Shown: one piece after another, positions 9,391 to 19,568 of the stretch
Layout: each line of letters opens with the position of its first letter
Numbering within the stretch: the stretch's first letter is position 1
Assembly (NCBI RefSeq): GCF_027557445.1
Contig: NZ_CP106841.1
Location: forward strand, 978,001-1,042,000
Source: Paenalcaligenes faecalis
Lineage (GTDB): Bacteria; Pseudomonadota; Gammaproteobacteria; Burkholderiales; Burkholderiaceae_B
Length of the DNA stretch: 64,000 bases
Direction of reading: 5' to 3'
Translations under genes and position numbers: made by a program
The notes under the pieces: generated by a model
The model's input: the letters and a program-made list of their open reading frames with translations, nothing else
What the model was told of the DNA's origin: nothing
The model's database searches: none

Positions 9391-10674
9391 ATGTCCGACA
9401 AACATTCGGCTGATGATAAAGCCTTGCACTGCTCCTTTTGTAACAAAACACAAGCCGAGGTAGGCAAGCTCATTTCAGGTCCTGGCGCGGTTTATATTTG
9501 CAATGAGTGTATTAGTCTTTGCAATGAAATGATCCTTGAGGATAGACAGGAAGACATTACAGCAGATCTGCTGGGTGCTAGCTTGCCTACGCCTAAAGAG
9601 ATCAAAGCGTTTCTTGATGAGTATGTGATTGGGCAAGATCAGCCTAAACGCAACTTGGCCGTTGCCGTTTATAACCACTACAAACGTATTCAACATACGG
9701 GTGGGGATAATGAGGTTGAGCTATCCAAAAGTAATATTTTGTTGATTGGTCCTACTGGCTCAGGTAAAACGTTGTTAGCTCAGACATTGGCTCGTATGCT
9801 GAAGGTTCCTTTTGTGATGGCAGATGCCACCACATTGACCGAAGCGGGCTATGTGGGCGAGGACGTGGAAAATATCGTACAAAAACTCTTGCAAGCATGT
9901 GAGTACGATGTAGAAAAGGCACAGCGTGCCATTATTTATATTGATGAGATTGATAAGATCTCTCGTAAAGCCGATAACCCATCTATTACGCGTGATGTGT
10001 CTGGAGAGGGTGTTCAGCAGGCATTATTGAAAATCATCGAAGGTACGGTTGCTTCCGTGCCTCCGCAGGGTGGACGTAAACACCCTAATCAAGACTTTAT
10101 TCAGGTAGACACCACCAATATTTTATTTATTGTAGGTGGGGCGTTTGATGGTCTAGAAAAAGTCATTCAAAATCGTACTGAAAAATCAGGCATCGGTTTT
10201 GGTGCTAAAGTTAGCTCAAAAAGTGAGCGCGGGGTTGGTGAGCTTTTTGCTGATGTAGAACCCGAAGATTTGATTAAATTTGGTTTGATTCCTGAGATCG
10301 TGGGCCGTTTGCCTGTGGTCACGACATTGCAAGAGCTAGATGAGTCGGCTTTGATTCGTATTTTGACTGAACCTCGCAATGCGTTGATCAAACAGTTCCA
10401 AAAACTGTTTGAAATCGAAGGCATCGAGCTAGATGTTGAAGACGAAGCGCTCCAGGCGGTAGCTCAGGCTGCAATTAAACGTCGTACAGGCGCGCGTGGT
10501 TTACGTTCTATTGTCGAAAAATCACTGCTTGAAACGATGTATGAGCTTCCTTCGTTGGAAAATGTCTCTAAAGTAGTTTTGACCAAAGAGGCGGTGCTAG
10601 GAACAGAAAATCCAACACTCGTTTATGGGACGGATCAGTCAGCGCCTGTGACGCCTGATAATGCCGTGGCTTAA
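9391..10674 (+). CDS. clpX: ATP-dependent Clp protease ATP-binding subunit ClpX
   Basis: AAA+ unfoldase that recognises, unfolds and passes tagged proteins to ClpP. A zinc-binding domain with Cys14, Cys17, Cys37 and Cys40 lies at the N-terminus; Walker A GPTGSGKT is near residue 122; Walker [10 protein letters not shown] follows; the pore loop GYVGEDVE and the ClpP-contacting IGF loop (SGIGFGAK) are both visible. Length 427 is close to E. coli (424). The start is fixed by the conserved zinc domain; no strong Shine-Dalgarno is seen in front of ATG 9391. Confidence 0.96.
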   Translation: MSDKHSADDKALHCSFCNKTQAEVGKLISGPGAVYICNECISLCNEMILEDRQEDITADLLGASLPTPKEIKAFLDEYVIGQDQPKRNLAVAVYNHYKRIQHTGGDNEVELSKSNILLIGPTGSGKTLLAQTLARMLKVPFVMADATTLTEAGYVGEDVENIVQKLLQACEYDVEKAQRAIIYIDEIDKISRKADNPSITRDVSGEGVQQALLKIIEGTVASVPPQGGRKHPNQDFIQVDTTNILFIVGGAFDGLEKVIQNRTEKSGIGFGAKVSSKSERGVGELFADVEPEDLIKFGLIPEIVGRLPVVTTLQELDESALIRILTEPRNALIKQFQKLFEIEGIELDVEDEALQAVAQAAIKRRTGARGLRSIVEKSLLETMYELPSLENVSKVVLTKEAVLGTENPTLVYGTDQSAPVTPDNAVA

Positions 10675-10764
10675 TTCATCATCGCCATACCAATTAGCAC
10701 TGTTTTGCATTGAAGATACTTGAAATCCTCAAGAACGCCTCAATCTGTAAGATCAGAAGCTAGA

Positions 10765-10800
10765 ACCACAGGGGGGAGCTATCTTGCTTCCCCTTGTGGT
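10765..10800 (+). other. Hairpin between clpX and lon
   Basis: ACCACA...TGTGGT forms the outer stem and GGGG...CCCC continues it with one bulge. The following bases are CTATAGG, not a T-run, so termination would be weak. Its position 27 bases before the lon ATG suggests attenuation or processing. Confidence 0.5.
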
Positions 10801-10826
10801 CTATAGGTAATTAAAAGGAAATTACT

Positions 10827-13262
10827 ATGTCTGCAAGCCAGATTTTATCCATGGAACCCACGGAACTGCCGTTATTGCCTTTACGCGATGTGGTGGTGTT
10901 TCCGCATATGGTGATTCCTTTATTTGTTGGACGTCCACGCTCCATCAAAGCCTTAGAATTGGCTATGGAGTCGGGCAATACCATTTTATTGGTAGCGCAA
11001 AAAACGGCTAGCAAAGATGAACCCACAGTCGATGATATGTATGAAATCGGTTGTGCGGCAACGATTTTACAAATGCTCAAGCTGCCTGACGGTACGGTTA
11101 AGGTACTGGTAGAGGGCGTTGAAAGAGCTAAAATTAATCTGGTCATTGATAACGAGACGCATTTTAGTGGTCAGGCTATTGCTGTACAAGAAGCCACAGA
11201 AACCCCTTCTGAGGCCGAAGCCTTGCGTCGTGCTGTGGTCGCTCAATTCGAGCAGTATGTCAAACTCAATAAAAAAATTCCTCAAGAAATTCTGACATCT
11301 CTCAGTGCCATTGATGAGGCCAGCCGTTTGGCTGATACGGTGGCGGCTCATTTGCCACTGAAGCTTGAGCAAAAACAGCAAATGCTTGAGTCTATCGCTG
11401 TGATTGAGCGGTTAGAATCGTTATTAGCTCAGCTAGAGACTGAAATTGATATTTTGCAGGTCGAGAAACGTATTCGTGGCCGTGTAAAAAAACAGATGGA
11501 AAAAAGCCAGCGTGATTACTACTTGAATGAGCAAGTGAAGGCCATTCAAAAGGAATTAGGCGAGGGCGAAGATGGTGCTGAGATCGAGGAGCTTGAACAG
11601 CGCATCGAAGAGGCCAAATTGCCTAAGGACGCGCAGAAAAAAGCCGAAGCCGAGCTGAAAAAGCTAAAAATGATGTCTCCTATGTCAGCAGAGGCAACCG
11701 TGGTGCGTAACTATTTAGATACGCTAATTGGTTTGCCTTGGCGTAAGCGTAGTCGTATTAATAACTCATTAACGAATGCACAGACTGTGCTGGACGCAGA
11801 TCACCACGGCCTAGAGAAAGTCAAAGAACGCATTATTGAGTATTTGGCAGTGCAGCAACGCGTGTCAAAACTTAAGGCGCCGATTTTGTGTTTAGTAGGG
11901 CCTCCCGGGGTGGGTAAGACCTCTCTGGGTCAGTCTATTGCTAAGGCAACAAACCGTAAGTATGTGCGGATGGCATTAGGTGGTGTGCGTGATGAGGCTG
12001 AAATTCGAGGCCATCGTCGGACCTATATTGGCTCTATGCCTGGTAAAATTTTACAGAATATGGGCAAGGTTGCAGTTCGCAATCCCCTGTTTTTGTTAGA
12101 TGAAATCGATAAGATGGGCGCGGATTTCCGTGGCGATCCATCCTCTGCTTTACTAGAGGTATTGGACCCAGAGCAAAACCACACCTTTCAGGATCATTAC
12201 CTAGAGGTTGATTTTGACTTATCTGATGTGATGTTCGTGGCGACCAGTAATACGCTTAACATCCCACCTGCTTTGCTGGATCGAATGGAGGTTATTCGTT
12301 TATCCGGTTACACCGAAGACGAAAAGGTCAATATTGCTTTTAAACACTTAGTCCCTAAGTTGATGAAAAACAATGGTGTCAAAGCAGGAGAGCTAGATAT
12401 TACCGAAGAGGCGATTCGTGATATTGTGCGTTACTACACACGGGAAGCCGGTGTACGCTCTCTCGAGCGTGAAATTAGCAAAATTTGTCGCAAGGTCGTG
12501 CATAAGTTTTTGACACTAGAAAAAGGGCAAGCTGCGCAAACGCTAGTTGTCAACAGCGAAAACCTAAATGACTATTTAGGCGTACGACGTTTTGATTACG
12601 GTATTGCCGAGACAGAAAACAAAGTGGGTCAAGTCACTGGCTTGGCATGGACAGAGGTCGGTGGTGATTTATTGACCATTGAGGTTGCTGACATGCCTGG
12701 TAAAGGCCTGATTCAACGCACCGGGTCTATCGGTGACGTGATGAAGGAATCGGTAGAAGCTGCTCGTACCGTGGTTCGTGCTCGTGCTCAGCAATGGGGT
12801 ATTGCAACGCCTATCTTTGAAAAACGTGATTTGCACGTTCATTTCCCTGATGGTGCTACGCCTAAAGATGGCCCTTCTGCGGGTATTGCAATCACTACAG
12901 CCATTGTGTCTTCTTTGACGGGTATTCCTATTCGTGCGGATGTGGCAATGACTGGTGAGATCACACTACGTGGCGAGGTGCTGGAAATTGGTGGCCTCAA
13001 AGAAAAGCTATTAGCTGCTCAACGTGGTGGTATCAAAACCGTGATGATTCCCGAGCAAAACGTGAAGGATTTGGCTGACATCCCTGATAACGTCAAAAAC
13101 ACTTTGGAGATTATTCCAGTGCGTTGGATTGATCGTGTATTAGAGGTGGCGCTAGAGCGACCTACAACCCCTTTGTCCGATGAGGAATTAGCACGTATTA
13201 CTGCAGAGGCTGTGGCAGCAAAACCCGTAGCAGATGCTACAGGTGGTTTAACTAAGCATTAA
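10827..13262 (+). CDS. lon: ATP-dependent Lon protease
   Basis: AAA+ serine protease that degrades damaged and regulatory proteins. The LON substrate-binding domain starts at [13 protein letters not shown]; a coiled-coil segment (about residues 190-280) is followed by Walker A GPPGVGKT near residue 360, Walker [10 protein letters not shown] and the peptidase domain with catalytic Ser in KDGPSAG and Lys in LKEKLLAAQ, forming the Ser-Lys dyad. Length 811 is slightly above E. coli (784). AAAAGGAAATTACT before the ATG provides the ribosome binding site. The gene is followed after 13 bases by the left arm of its terminator, now split by an insertion sequence. Confidence 0.96.
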   Translation: MSASQILSMEPTELPLLPLRDVVVFPHMVIPLFVGRPRSIKALELAMESGNTILLVAQKTASKDEPTVDDMYEIGCAATILQMLKLPDGTVKVLVEGVERAKINLVIDNETHFSGQAIAVQEATETPSEAEALRRAVVAQFEQYVKLNKKIPQEILTSLSAIDEASRLADTVAAHLPLKLEQKQQMLESIAVIERLESLLAQLETEIDILQVEKRIRGRVKKQMEKSQRDYYLNEQVKAIQKELGEGEDGAEIEELEQRIEEAKLPKDAQKKAEAELKKLKMMSPMSAEATVVRNYLDTLIGLPWRKRSRINNSLTNAQTVLDADHHGLEKVKERIIEYLAVQQRVSKLKAPILCLVGPPGVGKTSLGQSIAKATNRKYVRMALGGVRDEAEIRGHRRTYIGSMPGKILQNMGKVAVRNPLFLLDEIDKMGADFRGDPSSALLEVLDPEQNHTFQDHYLEVDFDLSDVMFVATSNTLNIPPALLDRMEVIRLSGYTEDEKVNIAFKHLVPKLMKNNGVKAGELDITEEAIRDIVRYYTREAGVRSLEREISKICRKVVHKFLTLEKGQAAQTLVVNSENLNDYLGVRRFDYGIAETENKVGQVTGLAWTEVGGDLLTIEVADMPGKGLIQRTGSIGDVMKESVEAARTVVRARAQQWGIATPIFEKRDLHVHFPDGATPKDGPSAGIAITTAIVSSLTGIPIRADVAMTGEITLRGEVLEIGGLKEKLLAAQRGGIKTVMIPEQNVKDLADIPDNVKNTLEIIPVRWIDRVLEVALERPTTPLSDEELARITAEAVAAKPVADATGGLTKH

Positions 13263-13275
13263 TCCGTAGTTGTTT

Positions 13276-13290
13276 AAAAGCCTCTTAGTT
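13276..13290 (+). terminator. Left arm of the lon terminator, split by an IS
   Basis: AAAAGCCTCTTAGTT here is the exact reverse complement of AACTAAGAGGCTTTT at 14766-14780. Removing the insertion sequence and one copy of its target duplication gives a 15-bp stem with a 7-base loop and a T-run: a bidirectional terminator between the converging lon and lexA genes. Confidence 0.85.
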
Positions 13291-13342
13291 CTGAACTGAC
13301 CCCAAGAAGTTGGACACCCTTCCAACCTTTTGGGGTTTTTCT

Positions 13343-13885
13343 ATGGCTAAATATAGTGCAGAACTTAAGCTCTATCTTGTAAAAAGTTATGCGTCAGGGC
13401 AGCTTGGTCTCTCTGAAATACATGAAGAGTTTGGCGTACCAAATCGAATGCTCTTAAACTGGTACCAACGCTTTAAGTATCATGGGATCGAGGCATTTTC
13501 TAAGAAACATAGTCACTATGATGCAGATTTCAAACTTCGTGTGTTAAATCACCAGCAAACTCATCAGTTGAGTGCGCATGAAACGGTTGCTTTTTTTAAT
13601 ATTCGAGGTGGCTCAGGGGTAGTCAGTCGGTGGCGTCGGCAGTATGATTTAGGTGGAATCAGAGCGCTTGAGCCTAAGCCTAAAGGACGCAAATCAACGA
13701 TGAATCAACCCAATAAAAAAGACCGGACGGCGGGAACGCCCGAACAAAAACGCATTAAAGAGCTTGAGGAAAAGCTTTTGTATTTAGAAGCGGAGAATGC
13801 CTACTTAAAAAAGCTCGATGCCTTACTTCAGAAAAAAGAACAAGCAAAAAAAGTAAATCTCTTACCCAAGAAAAAGCGCGTGTAG
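13343..13885 (+). CDS. IS3-family transposase OrfA
   Basis: DNA-binding subunit of the transposase. Two helix-turn-helix segments are visible (residues about 10-45 and 70-105, the latter with VVSRWRRQYDLGG), followed by a leucine zipper (IKELEEKLLYLEAENAYLKKL), an arrangement typical of the IS150 group. The start is taken at ATG 13343 (MAKYSAELK), because the in-frame upstream ATG would lie within the terminal repeat. A slippery A-run (13846-13852) near the 3' end lets ribosomes shift -1 into orfB without meeting a stop, producing the OrfAB fusion transposase. Confidence 0.9.
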   Translation: MAKYSAELKLYLVKSYASGQLGLSEIHEEFGVPNRMLLNWYQRFKYHGIEAFSKKHSHYDADFKLRVLNHQQTHQLSAHETVAFFNIRGGSGVVSRWRRQYDLGGIRALEPKPKGRKSTMNQPNKKDRTAGTPEQKRIKELEEKLLYLEAENAYLKKLDALLQKKEQAKKVNLLPKKKRV

Positions 13886-14724
13886 TGGCTGAATTAAGGC
13901 AAAAACATAGTTTAAATTTACTGCTAGGTATTGCACAATTATCTCGCAGTACCTTTTATTACTACTTAGCTAAACAGCGGGTGGTGGACCCGCTCACAAC
14001 CTTAAAAGCGAAGATTCAAGCGCTTTACCACCGTCATAAAGGGCGCTACGGCTATCGCCGTATTACGGCGGCATTACGTCATTTAGGTGAAGTGGTAAAT
14101 CATAAAAAGGTGCAACGCTTGATGCAGCAACTCGGCTTAAAGTCGATTGTTCGGGTGAAGAAATACCGCTCGTATCGCGGCCAAGAAGGACGCATTGCGC
14201 CCCATTTATTACAGCGTCAATTTGATGCCTCTGGGCCCAATCAAAAATGGGTAACAGATGTGACCGAGTTTAAGGTAGCAGGAGAAAAGCTGTACCTATC
14301 CCCGATGATGGATTTATATAATGGGGAAATTGTTGCGCATGAAATGAGTCTGCGCCCCGCTCTTCGGTTCGTGACTCAAATGGTGGAAAAAGCAAAGAAA
14401 GGACTTAAAAAAGAAGATAAGCCACTGGTTCATAGTGATCAAGGTTGGCACTATCAAAACCGTGCGTATCAGACACTGTTAATCGAACGGGGACTGACCC
14501 AGAGCATGTCTCGCCGAGGAAACTGCTTGGATAATGCCGTCATAGAAAGCTTCTTTGGTACCTTAAAATCCGAATTATTCCATCTGCAAAAATGGCAATC
14601 GGTAGAGCAGCTTAAAAAAGCAATTGATGAGTATATTTACTATTATAATCACGAACGGATTAAACTAAAACTAAAAGGACTGAGTCCGGTGCAATACCGA
14701 ATTCAGTCCTTAACTACCCAGTAA
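13885..14724 (+). CDS. IS3-family transposase OrfB (DDE domain)
   Basis: Catalytic part of the transposase. HTH_21-like region (LKAKIQALYHRHKGRYGYRRITAAL split over residues 38-62), then an rve integrase core with the DDE residues: Asp in WVTDVTEF, Asp in LVHSDQGWHY and Glu in NAVIESFFGTLKSE, and the family KR/ERIK tail (YYYNHERIKLKLKGLSP). A GTG at 13885 could start it alone, but the reading frame is open back into the A-run of orfA, so it is mainly made as OrfAB by programmed -1 frameshifting. No defects are visible. Confidence 0.9.
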   Translation: MAELRQKHSLNLLLGIAQLSRSTFYYYLAKQRVVDPLTTLKAKIQALYHRHKGRYGYRRITAALRHLGEVVNHKKVQRLMQQLGLKSIVRVKKYRSYRGQEGRIAPHLLQRQFDASGPNQKWVTDVTEFKVAGEKLYLSPMMDLYNGEIVAHEMSLRPALRFVTQMVEKAKKGLKKEDKPLVHSDQGWHYQNRAYQTLLIERGLTQSMSRRGNCLDNAVIESFFGTLKSELFHLQKWQSVEQLKKAIDEYIYYYNHERIKLKLKGLSPVQYRIQSLTTQ

Positions 14725-14765
14725 ATTAAACCGTTCAACTATTGGGGGTCAGTTCATTCTAGTCA

Positions 14766-14783
14766 AACTAAGAGGCTTTTTTG
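14766..14783 (+). terminator. Right arm and T-run of the lon terminator
   Basis: AACTAAGAGGCTTTT followed by further T residues; it is the partner of 13276-13290, 1.5 kb away. After the insertion it can no longer fold with its partner in nascent lon mRNA, so neither lon nor lexA keeps the original terminator. Confidence 0.8.
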
Positions 14784-14810
14784 TTTGGTTGTACCGTGGG
14801 AGTTAGGTCT

Positions 14811-15425
14811 TTAGTTAAAACGTTGATCGCGAATTAAACCGACGGCAATACCTTCGAGGCTAAAGTCATCTTCAGGTTGAATCACTATTGGCTCAAAGTC
14901 TGGGTTTTCAGGGAGTAGAGAGATTTTTTTACCGTCTTTTTGGAGGCGTTTTACAGTGACTTCATCACCAATACGCGCTACCACAATTTGGCCGTTATGG
15001 GCTTCTGTTGTTTTTTTGACGGCTAATAGATCGCCTTCGAGGATACCGATATCACGCATACTTAGTCCCCGAACCCGTAAGAGGTAATCGGGTGATTGGC
15101 TAAATAAGGTGGGCTCTACACCAATTTCTCGCTCAATGTGTTCAGTGGCCAGAATGGGGCTACCCGCCGCAACCCGACCAATGATAGGTAAGGTGGGCTG
15201 AGGTGTTGTGGGCGTGTCAATTAACAGACGTATGCCACGTGATGTGCCAGCGATGAGTTCAATGGCGCCTTTTCGGGCTAAGGCTTTGAGATGGTCTTCT
15301 GCGGCATTGACCGATTTGAAGCCAAAGGTTGTAGCGATCTCAGCGCGAGTAGGAGGGAATCCGGTACGTTGGATTTCCGTACGGATTAAGTCAAAAATTT
15401 GTTGTTGACGGGTAGTAAGTTTCAC
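14811..15425 (-). CDS. lexA: SOS repressor LexA
   Basis: Repressor of the DNA damage regulon that cleaves itself on RecA filaments. The N-terminal winged helix ([15 protein letters not shown] ... PPTRAEIA) is followed by the self-cleavage site Ala87-Gly88 (RVAAGSP), catalytic Ser122 (GLSMRD) and Lys159 (VTVKRL). The 204 residues are standard. A perfect CTG-N10-CAG operator lies 16 bases upstream of the start codon, so autoregulation is expected. It converges on the lon/IS locus. Confidence 0.96.
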   Translation of the reverse strand: MKLTTRQQQIFDLIRTEIQRTGFPPTRAEIATTFGFKSVNAAEDHLKALARKGAIELIAGTSRGIRLLIDTPTTPQPTLPIIGRVAAGSPILATEHIEREIGVEPTLFSQSPDYLLRVRGLSMRDIGILEGDLLAVKKTTEAHNGQIVVARIGDEVTVKRLQKDGKKISLLPENPDFEPIVIQPEDDFSLEGIAVGLIRDQRFN

Positions 15426-15440
15426 GGCGCACCCATTTAA

Positions 15441-15456
15441 CTGGAGTTATATACAG
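15441..15456 (-). promoter_or_regulatory. LexA operator (SOS box)
   Basis: CTGGAGTTATATACAG is a CTG-N10-CAG palindrome with an AT-rich centre, matching the gammaproteobacterial/betaproteobacterial SOS box. It lies directly upstream of lexA. No comparable box is seen before uvrB or uvrD in this window. Confidence 0.85.
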
Positions 15457-15482
15457 TTTTATTGTCAACTAAAAAACTATAA

Positions 15483-15525
15483 AAATCAAGGCAAACCAGC
15501 ATTAAAGCGTGATTTGCCTTGATTT
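15483..15525 (-). terminator. Terminator downstream of the aminotransferase gene
   Basis: AAATCAAGGCAAA (15483-15495) pairs with TTTGCCTTGATTT (15513-15525); the A-run at its left edge reads as a T-run on the minus strand. It separates the aminotransferase from lexA, which is transcribed in the same direction. Confidence 0.75.
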
Positions 15526-15545
15526 GGGTGCTGTTAGTGCAGAAT

Positions 15546-16748
15546 TTAACGCAAAACGCGTGCAATAGCTGCGGCTACGGTATCCATGTTGTGTGGGTTT
15601 AAGGCGGCTACACAGATCCGGCCCGTGTCTAAAATATAAATCGCGTCTTCGTCTCGTAGTTGTTGAACTTGGGCTTGAGTGAGACCCGAGTAAGAAAACA
15701 TGCCATTTTGAGTAAGAACAAAATCCATGTTTTGTGCTACGCCATGCTCTTTTAGTTTTATGACTAATTGTTCTCGCATGGCTTTGATACGTTGGCGCAT
15801 TTGGGCCAGTTCGTCTTTCCATTGCTGCAGTAGCTCTGCATCATTAAAAATACAGCTAATGATCTTTGCCCCGTGGGTGGGCGGGTTTGAGTAGTTGGTT
15901 CGAGCTAATCGTTTTAGTTGACTAAGCACTTTGGGGCTTTGCTCTGAGTCAGTGGTGATGACAGTTAATGCACCCACGCGCTCACCATATAAGGCAAAAG
16001 ACTTAGAAAAAGACGAGCTGATTAGCATCGGTATTTGACGCTCGGTAAACATCCGTACTGCTGCCGCATCAGGTTCTAGGCCAGCGCCAAAGCCCTGATA
16101 GGCAATATCCATAAATGGAATGTGTTGTTTGGCGGTGATGACATCCGCAATTTGTAGCCATTGCTCGAAAGTAGGATCAATCCCTGTTGGGTTATGGCAG
16201 CAAGCATGTAAAACAATAATACTTTGATTGGGTAATTGTTCTAAAAACTGCAGCATGCCCGGTAGGTCGAAGCCTTTGGTTTGCGCGTCGTAGTAAGGGT
16301 AGTCTACGACCTCAAAGCCTGCTTTTTCGAATAGAGCTCGATGGTTTTCCCAGCTAGGGTTGCTGATAGCAACAGTTGCATTGGGCACAATGGTTTTTAA
16401 AAAATCTGCCCCAATTTTAAGAGCACCTGTTCCGCCTAGACTTTGAATGGTCACAGCGCGGTCTTGGGCAAGGACAGCAGAGTCAGCACCAAGGAGCAAT
16501 TGTTGGGCCCCTTTGTTATAGGAGACGATGCCATCTATGGGTAAGTAACCACGGGCGCTGGCTTGATCGGCTAGACGTTGTTCTACGTGTTTGACGCTAT
16601 TGAGCAAAGGCATGCGGCCTTGCTCATCGTAGTAGACACCTACGCCTAAGTTGACCTTATGGTCACGGCTATCTGTGTTGAATTGTTCATTGAGCCCAAG
16701 AATCGGATCGCGTGGAGCTTGGGGCACGCTTTGAAAGAGGGATGTCAT
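15546..16748 (-). CDS. Aromatic/aspartate aminotransferase (class I)
   Basis: PLP enzyme of the AspC/TyrB family transferring amino groups between aspartate or aromatic amino acids and 2-oxoglutarate. The PLP-lysine motif SSSFSKSFALYGERVG, the HACCHNPTG segment and the final arginine region (RICVAALN) are all conserved. ATG 16748 (MTSLFQSV) is chosen; an upstream in-frame ATG at 16778 would add ten residues that the family lacks. The length of 400 residues agrees with TyrB/AspC (397). It is divergent from uvrB with 73 bases between the two starts. TyrB versus AspC preference cannot be decided here. Confidence 0.88.
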   Translation of the reverse strand: MTSLFQSVPQAPRDPILGLNEQFNTDSRDHKVNLGVGVYYDEQGRMPLLNSVKHVEQRLADQASARGYLPIDGIVSYNKGAQQLLLGADSAVLAQDRAVTIQSLGGTGALKIGADFLKTIVPNATVAISNPSWENHRALFEKAGFEVVDYPYYDAQTKGFDLPGMLQFLEQLPNQSIIVLHACCHNPTGIDPTFEQWLQIADVITAKQHIPFMDIAYQGFGAGLEPDAAAVRMFTERQIPMLISSSFSKSFALYGERVGALTVITTDSEQSPKVLSQLKRLARTNYSNPPTHGAKIISCIFNDAELLQQWKDELAQMRQRIKAMREQLVIKLKEHGVAQNMDFVLTQNGMFSYSGLTQAQVQQLRDEDAIYILDTGRICVAALNPHNMDTVAAAIARVLR

Positions 16749-16821
16749 AACGGGAAGCTTGGTAGGGCAAAAGCCCAAAAAATAATGTGATAATAGAAGT
16801 ATCTACTAATTTGGGGCCAGT

Positions 16822-18849
16822 ATGCAAACCTTTACACCGCAATTTGTACAATATCCGAATAGTCCTTTTCAATTGTTTCAGCCTTATCCGCCAGCAGGGG
16901 ATCAGCCAAATGCGATTGTGCAGCTGAAAGAGGGTTTGGATGATGGATTAATGTACCAAACCTTGTTGGGCGTAACGGGTTCCGGTAAAACCTTTACGAT
17001 GGCAAACCTCATCGCACAGAGCGGACGCCCAGCGATAGTACTAGCACCTAATAAAACATTAGCGGCACAGCTATATGCCGAAATGCGGGAATTCTTTCCA
17101 AAAAATGCGGTGGAGTATTTCGTTTCTTATTACGATTATTATCAGCCGGAAGCCTATGTGCCATCGCGTGATTTATTTATTGAAAAAGACTCGTCGATTA
17201 ATGAGCACATCGAGCAGATGAGGCTGTCAGCAACCAAAAGCCTCCTAGAGCGTCCAGATACGATCATAGTGGGCTCAGTTTCATGTATCTATGGGATAGG
17301 TAACCCTGCGGACTATCATGCGATGGTGCTGACGTTGCGAGTGGGGGATGAAATAGGTCGTCAAGAGCTATTAGCTCGATTGGTGGCGATGCAGTATGAG
17401 CGTAATGATACGGATTTTGAGCGGGGTATGTTTAGGGCCCGCGGTGAGATTGTAGATGTCTTTCCTGCGGAAAACGCGGAATTAGCTATACGCATCACGA
17501 TGTTTGATGATGAGATCGAGGGGTTGGCGTTATTTGATCCCTTGACGGGCAAAGTTCAGCAAGAGCTGCCTCGTTTTACGGTGTATCCGGGCTCTCATTT
17601 TGTGACGCCTAGAGAGACGGTGTTACGAGCGATTGATGGCATTAAAGCAGAGCTAAAAGAACGTTTGGCATATTTAACCTCTCAGGGCATGTTAGTAGAG
17701 GCTCAGCGTCTAGAGCAACGTACGCGTTTTGACTTAGAGATGATGTATGAATTAGGTTTTTGCAAGGGGATTGAGAATTATTCTCGGCACTTGTCAGGGG
17801 CCCAAGAGGGGGACCCTCCTCCTACATTAATTGATTATTTACCTAAAAATGCCATTATGTTCATTGATGAAAGTCATGTCACGATAGGGCAGATAGGGGG
17901 GATGTATAAAGGGGATCGGTCGCGTAAAGAGACGCTAGTGCAATTCGGTTTTAGGCTACCTTCAGCTTTAGATAATCGACCGTTAAAAATGGATGAGTTT
18001 GAGCAACGTATGCCGCAAACCGTCTTTGTATCAGCCACCCCGGCTGCGTATGAGAATGAGCATGCGGATCAGGTTGTAGAGCAGTTGGTACGCCCCACTG
18101 GGTTGGTGGACCCAGAGGTCGAAATTCGTCCTGCTGCAACGCAGGTGGATGATGTGCTCGGGGAAATCGCCAAACGCGTTGCATTGAAAGAGCGCGTGCT
18201 CATCACTACATTAACCAAGCAAATGGCTGAGGATTTAAGTGCGTTTTTAGCCGAGCATGGGGTGAAAGTGCGTTATTTGCACTCAGATATTGATACGGTA
18301 GAACGAGTAGAGATAATTCGAGACTTACGGCTAGGTGTGTTTGATGTACTGGTGGGAATTAACTTATTGCGCGAAGGCTTGGATATTCCTGAGGTGTCAT
18401 TAGTCGCAATTCTTGATGCCGATAAAGAGGGTTTTCTGCGATCAGAACGTAGCCTGATTCAAACCATAGGCCGGGCTGCTCGAAATCTGCATGGCCATGC
18501 TATTTTGTATGCGGATCGTATTACGGACTCGATGCGTAAAGCGATGGATGAAACAGAGCGCCGTAGGGAAAAACAACTGCAATTTAATGTGGATCATGGG
18601 ATTACAGCGCGTGGTGTGAATAAGGCGGTGCGTGACTTAATCGATGGTGTGATTGCGCCGCATCAGGCACCTGTAGCGAGTCTAGAAACCTTACCTTTGG
18701 ATCTGCTGCGTGATGAGAAGACATTAGCTCGAGAGTTAAAGCGCTTAGAGAAACAGATGTTGGATCAAGCGAAAAACCTTGAGTTCGAGGCAGCTGCTCA
18801 CACCAGAGATCAATTGCGTCGCCTGAAAGAGCAAGCGTTATTGAGTTAA
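16822..18849 (+). CDS. uvrB: UvrABC system protein B
   Basis: DNA damage verification helicase-like subunit of nucleotide excision repair. Walker A GVTGSGKT at residues 50-57, the beta-hairpin [15 protein letters not shown] near 95-110, helicase motif [13 protein letters not shown] and motif [11 protein letters not shown], and the C-terminal UVR domain ([21 protein letters not shown] shortened here) that contacts UvrC. The 675 residues are normal. No CTG-N10-CAG box is visible in the 73 bases shared with the divergent aminotransferase, so SOS control is not evident. Confidence 0.96.
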   Translation: MQTFTPQFVQYPNSPFQLFQPYPPAGDQPNAIVQLKEGLDDGLMYQTLLGVTGSGKTFTMANLIAQSGRPAIVLAPNKTLAAQLYAEMREFFPKNAVEYFVSYYDYYQPEAYVPSRDLFIEKDSSINEHIEQMRLSATKSLLERPDTIIVGSVSCIYGIGNPADYHAMVLTLRVGDEIGRQELLARLVAMQYERNDTDFERGMFRARGEIVDVFPAENAELAIRITMFDDEIEGLALFDPLTGKVQQELPRFTVYPGSHFVTPRETVLRAIDGIKAELKERLAYLTSQGMLVEAQRLEQRTRFDLEMMYELGFCKGIENYSRHLSGAQEGDPPPTLIDYLPKNAIMFIDESHVTIGQIGGMYKGDRSRKETLVQFGFRLPSALDNRPLKMDEFEQRMPQTVFVSATPAAYENEHADQVVEQLVRPTGLVDPEVEIRPAATQVDDVLGEIAKRVALKERVLITTLTKQMAEDLSAFLAEHGVKVRYLHSDIDTVERVEIIRDLRLGVFDVLVGINLLREGLDIPEVSLVAILDADKEGFLRSERSLIQTIGRAARNLHGHAILYADRITDSMRKAMDETERRREKQLQFNVDHGITARGVNKAVRDLIDGVIAPHQAPVASLETLPLDLLRDEKTLARELKRLEKQMLDQAKNLEFEAAAHTRDQLRRLKEQALLS

Positions 18850-18875
18850 TTCGCGTCTGAGGATGATTGATTTGT

Positions 18876-18899
18876 AAGCCGGCTTTATGCCGGCTTTTT
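18876..18899 (+). terminator. Terminator after uvrB
   Basis: AAGCCGGC and GCCGGCTT form an 8-bp perfect stem with loop TTTAT, followed by a short T-run. Confidence 0.88.
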
Positions 18900-18938
18900 A
18901 CCGTGGTACATATAATAGAACTCGCAAAAAATCGTTGA

Positions 18939-18972
18939 ATACCTTACTCTTTTAATGGGTATTTGCTATACT
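18939..18972 (+). promoter_or_regulatory. IscR type 1 site and iscR promoter
   Basis: A 24-bp imperfect palindrome at 18939-18962 runs from ATACCTTACT to ATGGGTAT, close to the type 1 (Fe-S loaded) IscR consensus of an AT-rich centre between ATAnYY and RRnTAT halves. A -10 box TATACT lies at 18967-18972. The operator thus overlaps the -35 region, the geometry expected for autorepression of the isc operon by holo-IscR. Confidence 0.65.
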
Positions 18973-19041
18973 GTACCAAATTGGTCGGGTATGAATTGCT
19001 TTTATTTCCCGCTTCAAGTCAATTATTTCAAGGACTTAATT

Positions 19042-19545
19042 ATGCGTTTAACCACTAAAGGACGTTTTGCTGTCACGGCAATGATAGATTTGGCGCTGCG
19101 CCAGCATAGTGGCCCAGTAACGTTGGCTAAAATCAGTGAACGCCAAAGCATATCCTTGTCATATTTAGAGCAGTTGTTTGGTCGTTTGCGTCGTCATGAA
19201 CTGGTTGATAGTACGCGGGGGCCGGGAGGGGGCTATAGTCTAGCTCGCTTGGCACGCCATATTACTGTTGCTGATATTATTTTTGCCGTGGATGAGCCCT
19301 TAGATGCAACCAAGTGTGGTGGTAAAGGGGACTGTGAGGTCGATGGGGACGGTAATCGCATTCAATGCATGACACATGAACTTTGGGCCACATTAAGTCG
19401 TAAAATGGTGGACTATTTGGATTCTGTGTCTTTGCAGGATTTAGTAGATCAGCAGCGTATGCGTCAGCTTGAGGAATCGGTACGTCAACAGCAAGGTACA
19501 AAACGTACTACGCATCGCATTACACCGCAGCAGGCTACCTGCTAA
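19042..19545 (+). CDS. iscR: Fe-S cluster regulator IscR
   Basis: Rrf2-family transcription factor that senses [2Fe-2S] supply. The start MRLTTKGR at ATG 19042 is universal in the family; an upstream in-frame ATG at 18955 falls inside the operator and is rejected. The winged helix spans residues 1-65 ([14 protein letters not shown] recognition helix) and the cluster ligands are Cys92, Cys98, Cys109 with His112. The spacing between the second and third Cys is longer than in E. coli (a DGDGNR insertion). It is the first gene of the isc unit. Confidence 0.94.
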   Translation: MRLTTKGRFAVTAMIDLALRQHSGPVTLAKISERQSISLSYLEQLFGRLRRHELVDSTRGPGGGYSLARLARHITVADIIFAVDEPLDATKCGGKGDCEVDGDGNRIQCMTHELWATLSRKMVDYLDSVSLQDLVDQQRMRQLEESVRQQQGTKRTTHRITPQQATC

Positions 19546-19568
19546 ATTTTATAGGTTTGGAGTTTATT

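Larger units (their letters stand above)
13292..14756 (+). mobile_element. IS3-family insertion sequence, IS150-like group
   Basis: A complete 1465-bp element. The terminal inverted repeats start TGAACTGACCCC at the left (13292) and read the same on the opposite strand at the right (ending 14756), imperfect over about 25 bp. A 3-bp direct repeat TTC flanks it (13289-13291 and 14757-14759), as expected of IS3-family transposition. It carries orfA and orfB with a -1 overlap. All parts look intact, so it may be active. The inverted repeat AAGGACTGA/TCAGTCCTT (14675-14711) within the orfB end could be an element-borne terminator. Confidence 0.93.

Noticed and set aside
18955..19041. Longer IscR start
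   Set aside because: The extra 29 residues would be encoded by the IscR operator and promoter; MRLTTKGR at 19042 is the universal start.
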